NCBI GenBank assembly: GCA_020629715.1
Contig: JAHDCU010000005.1
Location: 62,001 to 126,000, forward strand
DNA from: Saprospiraceae bacterium
GTDB taxonomy: Bacteria; Bacteroidota; Bacteroidia; Chitinophagales; Saprospiraceae
Length of the DNA: 64,000 nt
Reading direction: 5' to 3'
Positions 8,620 through 18,099 of this stretch are shown in pieces. The position numbers were made by a program, and so were the translations under genes. The notes below the pieces were generated by a model, which worked only from the letters and a program-made list of their open reading frames with translations, did no database searches and was not told the DNA's origin. How positions within the stretch are numbered: the first letter of the stretch is position 1; each line of letters begins with the position of its first letter.

Positions 8620-10191
8620 ATGATTAAAATGAAAAATTTAAAAAAAATCACATATTTATCCTTGGTCTTGGGGTTCTGTCTTTTCAGCTATAGCTGTAAT
8701 GAAAATCTATTAGATCAAGCTAACGGAAATACCGTTTCTACAGCCAACTTCTGGGAAAACCCAGACGATGTGCAAAAAGCAATTAATGGGATGTATCATC
8801 CTGTAACTAATACTTTCTTTTGGGGAAGAATCATACATACTGGTGCTATGTTGCGATCAGATGTATTTAATGTTAGGCCATTTGATGCCAATACTGCATT
8901 ATCTACACTTCAAGGTACTCCAGGTGTAGCTCGATGGGCTACGGAGATTTGGCAAGAGCCATTCAAAGCAATTTATAGAGCAAATGCAATCATAGAAAAT
9001 ACGAACGAAACGAATGTCCCAGATGCTGCGGAGCGAAATAGCTATGTAGGTCAGGCTTATTTCATGCGTGGATTTTGTAATTTTTATTTGATTAACCTCT
9101 TTGGAAACATTCCTTTAATTACTAGAACTCCTCAAGATGATGCTGATTTTTTCCCATCACAAGCACCACAATCTGAAGTATGGGAGCAAATCGTAATGGA
9201 TTTTGAAACAGCTGAGGGACTATTACCTAGCAGTTGGGATGCAGATAATCTAGGTAGACCTACTTCAGGAGCTGCTGCTGCATTCGCTGGAAAAAGTGAA
9301 CTTTACAGAGGCAATGATGCTGAAGCAGTTCAAGATTTCCAAAGAGTAATATCTAGTGGAAACTATGATTTACTTCCTGCGGCTCAGTATCAAGATAATT
9401 TTGGTCAAGTCAATGAAAACAACATTGAGTCAGTATTTGAACTTCAATATTTAGGTATAGAAACATTCTCTTGGGGTGTTGATGTACCTGGAGTAGGGAC
9501 AATGGGTAATTTTCATATTGACTATGCTCCTCCTACTAAGTCTCCTGATCAATCTCATTTCATCAATTCATGGGTTAAAGATCTATTTGAAGCCAATGGT
9601 GAGACCGTAAGAAGAAATGCAACGCTTGCATATGATTATCCCGGATCTACTGGATATGGCGGTACAGATTACCTTACGGATTTTGCTGGCGATATAGAAG
9701 TCGCGAACGCTGATGGTATGGAACCAATTTTCACAAAAAAGTATGCTGGATTAGATATAGGAACGAGAGATCAAGTAGATTTCTTAGGAACTAATGTTGG
9801 AAATAACTGGCGAATTATCAGGTATGCGGATGTTCTACTCATGATGGCTGAAGCATTGAATAATCAAGGTGATGCTGATGGAGCACTTACTTATATCAAT
9901 CAAGTCAGAGAGAGAGCCCAGGTGGATCCATTATCAAGCATGTCTTCAGCTGAAATGACACAAGCGATCATTGATGAGAGAGTACTTGAGCTTACTGGAG
10001 AAGGACACCGATTTTTTGACTTAGTAAGATGGGGTCTTGCTGATGATTACCTTGGAGAAAACTCTCTTCATGGAGATCATCCTAAGTCATTAAGTGGAGG
10101 TACATTCACTACGGGAAGAGATGAATATGTATGGTTGCCACTATCAGAATTGGCGGCTAATGACAACCTAGTGCAAAATCCTGGTTATTAA
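8620..10191 (+). CDS. SusD/RagB-type nutrient-binding lipoprotein
   Basis: A 523-residue surface lipoprotein that caps the preceding SusC barrel and binds its substrate. The lipobox ends at Cys26 (FSYSC). The N-terminal SusD-like region (about 30-230) and the C-terminal RagB region (about 300-523) are recognisable, including NWRIIRYADVLLMMAEALN and the ending with LPLSELAANDNLVQNPGY. Start choice is between the ATG at 8620 and a second at 8629; either gives a good signal peptide. A strong terminator follows at 10230-10259. Confidence 0.95.
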   Translation: MIKMKNLKKITYLSLVLGFCLFSYSCNENLLDQANGNTVSTANFWENPDDVQKAINGMYHPVTNTFFWGRIIHTGAMLRSDVFNVRPFDANTALSTLQGTPGVARWATEIWQEPFKAIYRANAIIENTNETNVPDAAERNSYVGQAYFMRGFCNFYLINLFGNIPLITRTPQDDADFFPSQAPQSEVWEQIVMDFETAEGLLPSSWDADNLGRPTSGAAAAFAGKSELYRGNDAEAVQDFQRVISSGNYDLLPAAQYQDNFGQVNENNIESVFELQYLGIETFSWGVDVPGVGTMGNFHIDYAPPTKSPDQSHFINSWVKDLFEANGETVRRNATLAYDYPGSTGYGGTDYLTDFAGDIEVANADGMEPIFTKKYAGLDIGTRDQVDFLGTNVGNNWRIIRYADVLLMMAEALNNQGDADGALTYINQVRERAQVDPLSSMSSAEMTQAIIDERVLELTGEGHRFFDLVRWGLADDYLGENSLHGDHPKSLSGGTFTTGRDEYVWLPLSELAANDNLVQNPGY

Positions 10192-10229
10192 GCCTAGGAA
10201 AAAGTTACAGTGGTTTTAACGATCTGTCT

Positions 10230-10259
10230 CCCTTATTCGAAAGAATAGGGGGGCTTTTT
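10230..10259 (+). terminator. Rho-independent terminator after susD
   Basis: A 9-bp stem with one G-U pair (CCCTTATTC / GAATAGGGG) closed by a GAAA tetraloop, then GGC and TTTTT. It ends about 15 bases before the next gene, so that gene needs its own promoter or read-through. Confidence 0.85.
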
Positions 10260-10273
10260 CTTATCATCATAGT

Positions 10274-13200
10274 ATGAATAAAATATTCTTGTTCTTCACC
10301 CTACTTTTCATTTCTTGTAGTAAATCATCTGATCTATTACTTTTAGAGGAGATTGAAGGACATTCGCTCGGTGTAAATTTTATGAACAAGATTGTGGAAG
10401 ATGAAGATTTCAATATTTTAGACTTTCATTATTTATATAACGGTGGTGGTATAGGGATAAGTGATTTTAATAAAGATGGAGTTTATGATATCATTTTTGG
10501 TTCTAATCAATCTACATCAGAACTGTACTTAGGTACTGGAAATATGAATTATAATTTAGCAAAACCTGTCTTTCCAGAAACTCAAAGCGTATGGGTCAAT
10601 GGTATATCAATTGTTGACCTTAATCACGATGGATTGGATGATGTATATTTTAATGTTGGAGGTATGGATTGTGATGTAGCTACTTGTAAAAACCTTTTAT
10701 ATATCAATACATCAGATGACCAAACTGTATCGTTTAGAGAATCTGCTGCGGATTATGGACTGGACATATCCGGATATTCTCAGCAAGCGGTATTTTTTGA
10801 TGTTGACCTAGATCAGGATTTAGACGTATTCATTATTCAGAATTATATTGATCATAGTACTAAAAATTACCCCAAACCGAAGAGATATTTTTCGAAAGAA
10901 ATGGTAGACCGTTTACTCATCAATCAAGAGTCTGAGCTTGGACAAATACAATTCGAGGATAGCTCTAGCGAATATGGTATAGACATCTCTGGCTTCAGCT
11001 TGGGAGTCAGCTTGATCGATGTCAATGAGGATGGTTACTTGGACATCTATGTGGCAAATGATTTTGTATCCGACGATATACTATATGTCAATCAAAACGG
11101 TAAAGCCTTTAAAGATGAAATAAAGAAATACTTTTATCATACGAGTTACAACAGTATGGGGCTAGATATTAGAGATATAAATAATGATGGAAGTGATGAC
11201 GTCGTGGTAGTAGATATGTTGCCAGAGACTAATGCCCGACAAAAGACGATGTTGGGTACGATGAACTATGATAAATATCTTCAATCACTAAAGGAGGAGT
11301 ATAACCCGCAGATCGTAAAAAATGTATTGCAACTTTCCCTGAAATCGGAAGATTCACTTTTCATGTATCAAGATATTGCCAATCATGCTGGAACAGCTGC
11401 TACCGATTGGAGCTGGGCACCCATCATTGAAGATTTCAATCACGATGGTAAGCTAGATTTATTCATAACCAATGGATATGGTAAAAATGTAACTGATCTT
11501 GACTTTATGGCTTATAGCAATAATACTACCTCATTTGGTTCTGAAGAGCGTATACAGCAAGCAATTCTTGATGACCTCAATAGCCTTCCTGAGGTCAGAT
11601 TAAAAAATAAACTTTATTTGCAAGGAGATGATCTTGAATTCCAAGATATAGATCTACAGCTAAGTAAAACGATTTCTAATGGTCTTGGGATTGCTGATCT
11701 AGACCGTGACGGTGATCTTGATCTGGTCGTCAATAATGTCAATGATCATGCACATTTTTATAAGAATAATACACTCGACCCAGGTACATGTATAAAACTC
11801 ATAGGTCCTAATTGGAACCGAAATGCTATCGGTGCTAAATGTCATATATATGCAAATGGACAACTGTATTCAAGATTAGTTTCTCCAGTGAGATCCTATC
11901 TTTCTAGCATGGTTACAGACATCCATTGGGGTGGAGATGCTAGTTCCATTGATTCAGTCGAAGTGGTTTGGTCCGATGGTAAACGCCAGATTCTAACTAC
12001 GATTAATCCATTGGATACTATTAGCTATCAGCCTGATAGTTATAATAAATCAACTCCAGTAGAGCAGTATCAAGAATTCCAGTTGGAACTTATTGCTAGC
12101 AAGAAAACTAATCAATTTGAACATGATTTTTCTCAACAGTCGTTGCTAATCCATGAGTTTGATTATTCAAAATCATTAGTTGCTCAAGATAGTCATCGTG
12201 ACTCGAAAGGCATTTTTGTAAAAGGTGTAGAATTTTGGGAATACAAACGACTGGATAAGGACCAAACCATAATTTCGCCATTTTCAATATCAGATTATCC
12301 AACTATAAGTCTTTCTTCAAAAAGGGGTGGAATAAATTGTTATGCTTATAACGATAAGACTAACAGCTCCTTTATGGAGATATGGCAATTTAACGATGAT
12401 GAATTTACAAAGTTAAGGACCTTTGGATTGCCCAAGAAGTTTAGAGTGAAACACATCGAAGAGCTGACTTCAATTCATTCCAATACGATTAGATTGTTAC
12501 TGTCAGAACTTACTGATGCAACAAGTTATCCTTCTAGTGATAGGCTGAGAATGTACGAGATTAACTTTGATACTGAAGAGCAACCGGCCGTATCCACGAT
12601 GATTGATTTTGAATCTAATCAAATGATTAGTGATCTAGCTGTTGCAGATCTAAATAGAGATGGTCAGTCAGATATCATAGCGGTAGGATTATTCGGAGCA
12701 CCTCAAATTTGGATGTCAGATAGAGATGTTTTTAGAAATTTAGATAATCCATCATTGGATAAAATTAAGGGACTTTGGAGATGTGTGGAAGTGGTTAGTT
12801 CTTCCGATAAATCAGGACATACTATTCTTTTAGGTAATGCTGGTACTAATACTAGATTAAAAGCGAGTGAGTCATATCCAATATATCTTTGTAGAGGTGA
12901 TCTCGATGGAAATGGATCCATAGACCCGATTTTATCAATGAATATTAAAAATGATAAATATGAATTTCAAGCTTGGCCTTATCATAGTCGAGATGATCTG
13001 GTAAGGCAAGTTCCTAAGATCAAGGGACTATTTAATGACTATGAAAGTTTTAGCAAGCAAAATTATTCGCAGCTTTTAGAATCATTTCAAGAAGATAGAA
13101 CATTAGTAAGTATCAATGAAATGAGATCCTTGAAATTACAAATAGAGGAATCTGGGAAAATTGAGATCAATGAGATGCCTCTCGAAATACAGTTGAGTCC

Positions 13201-13444
13201 CGTAAATGATTTCAACGTTCAGGAAGGTATAGTCTATGTAGCAGCTGGGGACAACGGATTCGAACTAAATAGTGGTATTCAACAAGGGTTTAATGTTATG
13301 AAATATGATATGGCTTCAAACAAGATTTTAGATAAACTTACAGTAACAAAAGATCCTATTTACGAACTCATATCGACTGAAGATGATCGCATAATTTTGG
13401 TCAGTGAAAATAAAGTTGAAGCTATTGACTTGAATAATTATTAA
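10274..13444 (+). CDS. VCBS/FG-GAP repeat lipoprotein with ASPIC/UnbV domain
   Basis: A 1056-residue lipoprotein (Cys15, LLFISC), probably exposed on the outer membrane. It carries repeated calcium-loop motifs of the VCBS/FG-GAP integrin-like propeller type (ISDFNKDGVYDIIFG, VDLNHDGLDDVYFN, IADLDRDGDLDLVVN). An ASPIC/UnbV-like segment spans about residues 505-580 (GPNWNRNAIGAKCHIYANGQ, SVEVVWSDGK). The last 450 residues are a less typical propeller with one more repeat (VADLNRDGQSDIIAV). Such CRTAC1-like proteins are often encoded beside SusC/SusD in Bacteroidota and may help glycan binding; no enzyme activity is evident. Confidence 0.85.
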   Translation: MNKIFLFFTLLFISCSKSSDLLLLEEIEGHSLGVNFMNKIVEDEDFNILDFHYLYNGGGIGISDFNKDGVYDIIFGSNQSTSELYLGTGNMNYNLAKPVFPETQSVWVNGISIVDLNHDGLDDVYFNVGGMDCDVATCKNLLYINTSDDQTVSFRESAADYGLDISGYSQQAVFFDVDLDQDLDVFIIQNYIDHSTKNYPKPKRYFSKEMVDRLLINQESELGQIQFEDSSSEYGIDISGFSLGVSLIDVNEDGYLDIYVANDFVSDDILYVNQNGKAFKDEIKKYFYHTSYNSMGLDIRDINNDGSDDVVVVDMLPETNARQKTMLGTMNYDKYLQSLKEEYNPQIVKNVLQLSLKSEDSLFMYQDIANHAGTAATDWSWAPIIEDFNHDGKLDLFITNGYGKNVTDLDFMAYSNNTTSFGSEERIQQAILDDLNSLPEVRLKNKLYLQGDDLEFQDIDLQLSKTISNGLGIADLDRDGDLDLVVNNVNDHAHFYKNNTLDPGTCIKLIGPNWNRNAIGAKCHIYANGQLYSRLVSPVRSYLSSMVTDIHWGGDASSIDSVEVVWSDGKRQILTTINPLDTISYQPDSYNKSTPVEQYQEFQLELIASKKTNQFEHDFSQQSLLIHEFDYSKSLVAQDSHRDSKGIFVKGVEFWEYKRLDKDQTIISPFSISDYPTISLSSKRGGINCYAYNDKTNSSFMEIWQFNDDEFTKLRTFGLPKKFRVKHIEELTSIHSNTIRLLLSELTDATSYPSSDRLRMYEINFDTEEQPAVSTMIDFESNQMISDLAVADLNRDGQSDIIAVGLFGAPQIWMSDRDVFRNLDNPSLDKIKGLWRCVEVVSSSDKSGHTILLGNAGTNTRLKASESYPIYLCRGDLDGNGSIDPILSMNIKNDKYEFQAWPYHSRDDLVRQVPKIKGLFNDYESFSKQNYSQLLESFQEDRTLVSINEMRSLKLQIEESGKIEINEMPLEIQLSPVNDFNVQEGIVYVAAGDNGFELNSGIQQGFNVMKYDMASNKILDKLTVTKDPIYELISTEDDRIILVSENKVEAIDLNNY

Positions 13445-13518
13445 AAACTAAAGAATTGCAGTAGTATCGCATTTCATTATTAAATTAATTCAATACGAGA
13501 TATTAAGAGGAATAGTAG

Positions 13519-15267
13519 ATGAAAGTAGTAGATCGTCAAATACAGATAAGTAATCATCCAAAATGTATCAATCCTTGTGGAGAAGACCGTCTTTCTCGGA
13601 TCGAAATCGAACCTTGTTTGACAGAGTATCATCTGTCGATCGATCGTAGCTTTAATGATCGTACCCTAATACTTAAATGGCGTAAACCTGCCATTAATGT
13701 CAAAGGTGTTTGGACCCCCAATACCCTTATGGATCGGCGAATAAGAGCAGATTGGGAAGATGTATTTTTAAAAAGCAGATTATCCATAGATGCTCCATTG
13801 TTTACGGTATTTGGTCATGATGATAGCAATACAATGACTATATCATGCTTAAATTTGATTGATGAGATTCACGTTGAAGCCAATATCCAAGAAGAAGATA
13901 ATCACATACATTTTACGATAAGCTTAGACCTTCAGTTAATTCGAGAAAATATCCAAAGCTTGGTATTTAGATTTGATATGCGATCAGATCAGTATTCTAC
14001 GATCATTCAAAAACATGCTCATTGGATGGCTTCGCATGGTGAGCTAAAACCAACTCATGTACCCCTTGCTGCCAAGGTGCCTTTATACTCGACCTGGTAT
14101 TCTTATCATCAAGATTTAAGTATAAGCTCTCTACTTGAAGAATGCAAATTGTCCAAAACTTTGGGCTATGAGCTCATTATAATTGATGATGGTTGGCAGA
14201 CATTAGACGATAATAGAGGATATGATTATACCGGTGATTGGAATCCCGATCGAATCGTTGATATGTCTGGATTTGTCCAGCAGGTTCATAAGCTGGGAAT
14301 GAAGTTGATGTTATGGTATTCTGTCCCTTTTTGTGGTGTAAAATCGGATGCATACCAAGAGTTTAAAGGTAAATTCCTGACCGAAAACCATCACTGGGCT
14401 CCAGTTTTTGATCCTCGCTTTCCAGAAGTGAGAAATTATCTCGTTGGTAAATATGTCAACGCCATGCTTGACTGGCATATTGATGGATTTAAACTTGATT
14501 TTATTGATGATTTCAAGGTATATCCCGAGACTGAACTACACGAATTAGAAGGTCGCGATACCATCAATGTCAATGAGGGTGTATCTTTTTTGATTAAAGA
14601 AATTGCAAGCGCTTTACAAGCTATCAATCCAGATGTATTGATAGAGTTTAGACAACAGTACATCAGTCCAGCTTTGAGACATTTGGGTAATATGTTCCGT
14701 GCATTTGACTGTCCTAACGACGCTGTGATGAATAGAGTCAGAACAACAGATGTTAAATTATTATGCGGTGAGAGTGCGGTTCATTCTGATATGTTTACTT
14801 GGCACAATGATGAGTCTACCGAAATTGCTGCATTGCAGATCACCAATATTTTATTTTCAGTACCTCAAATTTCTGTTCGATTGGCTAACCAAAGTCAAGA
14901 TAAAATAGAAATGATCAAGTTCCTTACCGGATATTGGAGGGAGCATAAACATATTTTGTTGGATGGTGATTTTATGGCACATAAGCCATGCACCAATTAC
15001 ACCATATTGGAAGCGAGTGCTGACAACCATAAAATCATAGGATTATATGATGATCATGTAATCCAAATAGATGATATGGATAAGATTGATATCATCAACA
15101 GTAAAATCACACAGGCAGTGTTTTTAGACTTTAGTCAAGTCATTAAAAGCTATACACTATCTGTTCTAGACTGTAAAGGGAAATTGAACGATAGTATCGA
15201 AATATCGCAAAATGAGGGGATACAAAAGATTAAAGTTCCAACAGCAGGCATTATAAAAATTAGATAA
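13519..15267 (+). CDS. GH36-type alpha-galactosidase, cytoplasmic
   Basis: Predicted retaining alpha-galactosidase of clan GH-D. The N-terminal beta-sandwich (about 1-180) precedes the barrel, which has STWYSYHQDL (about 191-200), IIDDGWQT (about 221-228), the nucleophile motif DGFKLDF (Asp327) and RAFDCPND, where Asp397 or Asp401 is the likely acid/base. At 582 residues it is shorter than bacterial AgaA/RafA types (about 700) and closer to compact GH36 forms. There is no signal peptide, so the substrate must enter the cytoplasm intact. The symporter gene follows after 13 bases and galactokinase after that, which supports a galactose-releasing role. The exact glycoside is unknown. Confidence 0.87.
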   Translation: MKVVDRQIQISNHPKCINPCGEDRLSRIEIEPCLTEYHLSIDRSFNDRTLILKWRKPAINVKGVWTPNTLMDRRIRADWEDVFLKSRLSIDAPLFTVFGHDDSNTMTISCLNLIDEIHVEANIQEEDNHIHFTISLDLQLIRENIQSLVFRFDMRSDQYSTIIQKHAHWMASHGELKPTHVPLAAKVPLYSTWYSYHQDLSISSLLEECKLSKTLGYELIIIDDGWQTLDDNRGYDYTGDWNPDRIVDMSGFVQQVHKLGMKLMLWYSVPFCGVKSDAYQEFKGKFLTENHHWAPVFDPRFPEVRNYLVGKYVNAMLDWHIDGFKLDFIDDFKVYPETELHELEGRDTINVNEGVSFLIKEIASALQAINPDVLIEFRQQYISPALRHLGNMFRAFDCPNDAVMNRVRTTDVKLLCGESAVHSDMFTWHNDESTEIAALQITNILFSVPQISVRLANQSQDKIEMIKFLTGYWREHKHILLDGDFMAHKPCTNYTILEASADNHKIIGLYDDHVIQIDDMDKIDIINSKITQAVFLDFSQVIKSYTLSVLDCKGKLNDSIEISQNEGIQKIKVPTAGIIKIR

Positions 15268-15280
15268 AAACCATTTTACT

Positions 15281-16873
15281 ATGAGCTCCAATATTTCTTC
15301 AATAGATACGGCAATCGTAATCGGATATCTTGTCGTAGTATTAATTATTGGTATCATTATTTCTCGGAAAACGAAGACGGGTGAAGAGCTCTTTTTAGGT
15401 GGTCGAACCTTTGGGTGGGGATTGATAGGTCTATCTCTTTTTGCATCAAATATATCGAGTTCGACAATTATAGGTCTTACTGGTGCAGCATATACTACGG
15501 GTATCGTAAATTCAGTCTATGAGTGGATGTCGGGACTTCCTCTGATTATAGCGGCACTGATTTTTGTGCCTCTTTATCTCAAAAATAAGATCACTACAAT
15601 ACCCGAATACCTTAAAATGAGATTTGATCGAAGATCACAATTATTTTTTTCAGGGGTTACCATTTTTAGTACCATCATGATTGAGACTGCAGGTGCTCTT
15701 TATGCAGGTACTTTGGTTTTACAAACCTTCTTCCCCGAATTAGAAATGTGGTATACCGCTATGGGCTTAGCCTTTATTGCTGGTGCATATACGGCTACTG
15801 GTGGACTTAAAGCGGTAGTTATTACCGATGCTATTCAAGCTGTAATATTGATCATTGGCTGTACCGTAATGACTTGGATTATCTACGGAAAACTTGATTA
15901 TAGTTGGAGTAATGTATTAGCAAGTGTACCAGAAGATCATTTCTCTGTCGTAAGACCCATTAGTGATCCTTCTAACCCTGATTATGATCCAGGCATACCA
16001 TGGCCAGGTCTGATTATGGGAGTGCCATTATTAGGGTTCTGGTATTGGTCAACGAATCAATACATCGTACAACGAATATTAGGAGCTAGATCGCTTAACG
16101 ATGCTCGTTGGGGAGTAATATTAGCAGGTTTTTTAAAGGTGGCACCTTTATTTATTATGGTGTTTCCAGGAGCTATGGCAATAGGATTATTTCCTAATCT
16201 AGAAAATGGCGATGCAGTATTTCCTACCCTAGTTACTGAGGTACTTCCAGTAGGTATGGTTGGAATTGTTCTCGCTGGGCTGGTTTCGGCAATTATGTCG
16301 AGTGTCGACTCTGCTTTAAATTCATCTTCTACCTTGGTAGTGATAGATTTTATCAAACCTAATTCACCCAATATTACCGGAAAGCAAATTGCCACTTACG
16401 GACGTATAACTACTATAGTGCTTATGGTAATTGCTGCAGCTTGGGCTCCTATGATTCAAAACTTTACGGGACTTTGGGATTATCTACAACAAATGTTTAG
16501 CATCATTGTACCTCCGATAGCTGTGATTTTCTTAATCGGAGTGTTTTACAAGAGGGCTAACGGAGATGGTGCATTTTGGACGCTTATGGGTGGTACGGCT
16601 CTAGGTATCCTCCTGTTTGTGCTAGGAGAACTAGATTTGTGGCATGTACATTACACCATGAATGTTGGAATTTTATTCATAGTAAGTACGATAATATTCA
16701 TAGTGATAAGTTCTATGACACCGGCACCGGATCAATCACAAATAGAGGGTCTAACCTATGATCCTGCTAATATTGATTTAGAAACTGAGCACTTACCGTG
16801 GTACTTAAATTATAAGTACCAAATGATTGCTCTAGCAGCCCTTATTTTTGGAATCTTAATTTGGCTTTGGTAG
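15281..16873 (+). CDS. Sodium/sugar symporter, SSS family
   Basis: A 530-residue inner-membrane transporter with about 13-14 hydrophobic segments. SSS hallmarks are FLGGRTFGWGLIGLSLFASN (about residues 38-57), the core signature ATGGLKAVVITDAIQ and LVSAIMSSVDSALNSSSTL. It resembles vSGLT-type Na+/galactose or glucose carriers. It sits between the alpha-galactosidase and galactokinase genes with gaps of 13 and 3 bases, so the three form one translational block. Because both galactosidases lack signal peptides, this carrier may import the whole galactoside rather than free galactose; that is inference. Confidence 0.93.
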   Translation: MSSNISSIDTAIVIGYLVVVLIIGIIISRKTKTGEELFLGGRTFGWGLIGLSLFASNISSSTIIGLTGAAYTTGIVNSVYEWMSGLPLIIAALIFVPLYLKNKITTIPEYLKMRFDRRSQLFFSGVTIFSTIMIETAGALYAGTLVLQTFFPELEMWYTAMGLAFIAGAYTATGGLKAVVITDAIQAVILIIGCTVMTWIIYGKLDYSWSNVLASVPEDHFSVVRPISDPSNPDYDPGIPWPGLIMGVPLLGFWYWSTNQYIVQRILGARSLNDARWGVILAGFLKVAPLFIMVFPGAMAIGLFPNLENGDAVFPTLVTEVLPVGMVGIVLAGLVSAIMSSVDSALNSSSTLVVIDFIKPNSPNITGKQIATYGRITTIVLMVIAAAWAPMIQNFTGLWDYLQQMFSIIVPPIAVIFLIGVFYKRANGDGAFWTLMGGTALGILLFVLGELDLWHVHYTMNVGILFIVSTIIFIVISSMTPAPDQSQIEGLTYDPANIDLETEHLPWYLNYKYQMIALAALIFGILIWLW

Positions 16874-16876
16874 CAT

Positions 16877-18013
16877 ATGGATACAGCTCTAGTCAAGCGT
16901 AAGTTTGAAGAAATATTTAATAACCCTGCATCCATCTTGGTGCAATCTCCAGGCCGTATCAATGTCATCGGAGAGCATATTGATTATAATCATGGTTATG
17001 TGATGCCTGCGGCGATTGATAAGAAAATTGTATTTGCTGCATCAGTATCACCGACAGATGCCAATGTCTTTCATTCACTTAAAGACGAAACTATGTTTAG
17101 TGGAGTCGTAGAAGAACGCGTAGAATGGGGTAAGTATATTTTAGCTATTATGAAATTGGCGATGGCTAAGGATCTCCAGATAGGGCCCATACGAGCCGTT
17201 TTTGATTCTTCACTGCCTATAGGTGCGGGCTTATCGAGCTCAACGGCATTCAGTATGGGGATCTTATATTGCTATAAATCACTTTTTAGTTGGGAGCTTT
17301 CCCCGCTGGATATGGCCTTATTTGGTCAAGAGGTAGAGCAATCTATCGGTGTAGAATGCGGATTGATGGATCAGTATGCTATTGCACATGGTGTAAAAGA
17401 TACGGTACTTAAAATGGATTGTATTCATAATACGCATGAGGCTTTTGCCGGAGATCTAGGAGACTATACTTTCCATTTACTGAATAGTAATGTACCTCAT
17501 AAGTTGGAAGATACAGCATATAATGATCGTCGAAAATCTTCAGAGTCTGCCCTCAAAAAAATTCAAAAGCTATATGCTGATGTGAAAAGCTACAGAGATC
17601 TAAGTCATCAGCAAATTGAATCTGTATACTTGAAGGATAATGAACGAGATTATGCCGAATTTATCATTGAAGAAATAGATCGAGTACATCAAGCTTCCAA
17701 GGCGTATGAAAATGGGGATGTGCAAGAATTAGGTGATCTTTTAAATCAATCACATCAAGGACTTTCTGAGAAATATAAGGTCTGTTGTCAAGAAACAGAT
17801 TTTTTAGCCAATTCTGCTATTGAAAAAGACGGAGTCGCCGGGATCCGACAAGTTGGCGGAGGCTTTGGAGGTTGCATGTTGCTATTAGTGCAAAAAACCA
17901 AAAAAGATTCTGTGATTCGAGAACTTAAGTTTTCATATAAAAAGCAATTTGATATCGATGCCCAAGATTATGCGGTCGACATTACAGACGGTATCAGTGT
18001 TGAAATTATTTAG
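16877..18013 (+). CDS. galK: Galactokinase
   Basis: Phosphorylates galactose to galactose-1-phosphate, the first Leloir step. A 378-residue GHMP kinase with the galactokinase signature GRINVIGEHIDYN (Arg27 to Asn38), the ATP-binding loop PIGAGLSSSTA (about 114-124), the catalytic Asp165 in ECGLMDQYA and the C-terminal GGGFGGCMLLL. It is the last gene of the block and is followed by a terminator. Neither galT nor galE nor a mutarotase is in the window, so the rest of the Leloir pathway must be elsewhere or replaced. Confidence 0.96.
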   Translation: MDTALVKRKFEEIFNNPASILVQSPGRINVIGEHIDYNHGYVMPAAIDKKIVFAASVSPTDANVFHSLKDETMFSGVVEERVEWGKYILAIMKLAMAKDLQIGPIRAVFDSSLPIGAGLSSSTAFSMGILYCYKSLFSWELSPLDMALFGQEVEQSIGVECGLMDQYAIAHGVKDTVLKMDCIHNTHEAFAGDLGDYTFHLLNSNVPHKLEDTAYNDRRKSSESALKKIQKLYADVKSYRDLSHQQIESVYLKDNERDYAEFIIEEIDRVHQASKAYENGDVQELGDLLNQSHQGLSEKYKVCCQETDFLANSAIEKDGVAGIRQVGGGFGGCMLLLVQKTKKDSVIRELKFSYKKQFDIDAQDYAVDITDGISVEII

Positions 18014-18034
18014 GGATATAAAAGTTTGAAAATC

Positions 18035-18065
18035 AAGCCCTTTGGATCAAACAAACTGGGCTTTT
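18035..18065 (+). terminator. Terminator after galK
   Basis: Stem AAGCCC / GGGCTT with a 17-base loop containing a weak inner pairing (TTTG / CAAA), followed by TT. It overlaps the TTG at 18064, which is one reason to reject that TTG as the start of the next gene. Confidence 0.6.
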
Positions 18066-18099
18066 GAATGTAAGTGTATATAGATTAGCATACCAGTAC

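Noticed and set aside
13519-15267. GH31 or GH27 assignment for the alpha-galactosidase
   Set aside because: The DDGWQ and KLDF motifs with RAFDCPND, together with the N-terminal beta-sandwich, fit GH36 better.
18064-18099. Upstream TTG start for glpD adding 12 residues
   Set aside because: The TTG lies in the galK terminator and the added residues do not resemble the family N-terminus; the ATG at 18100 is preferred.
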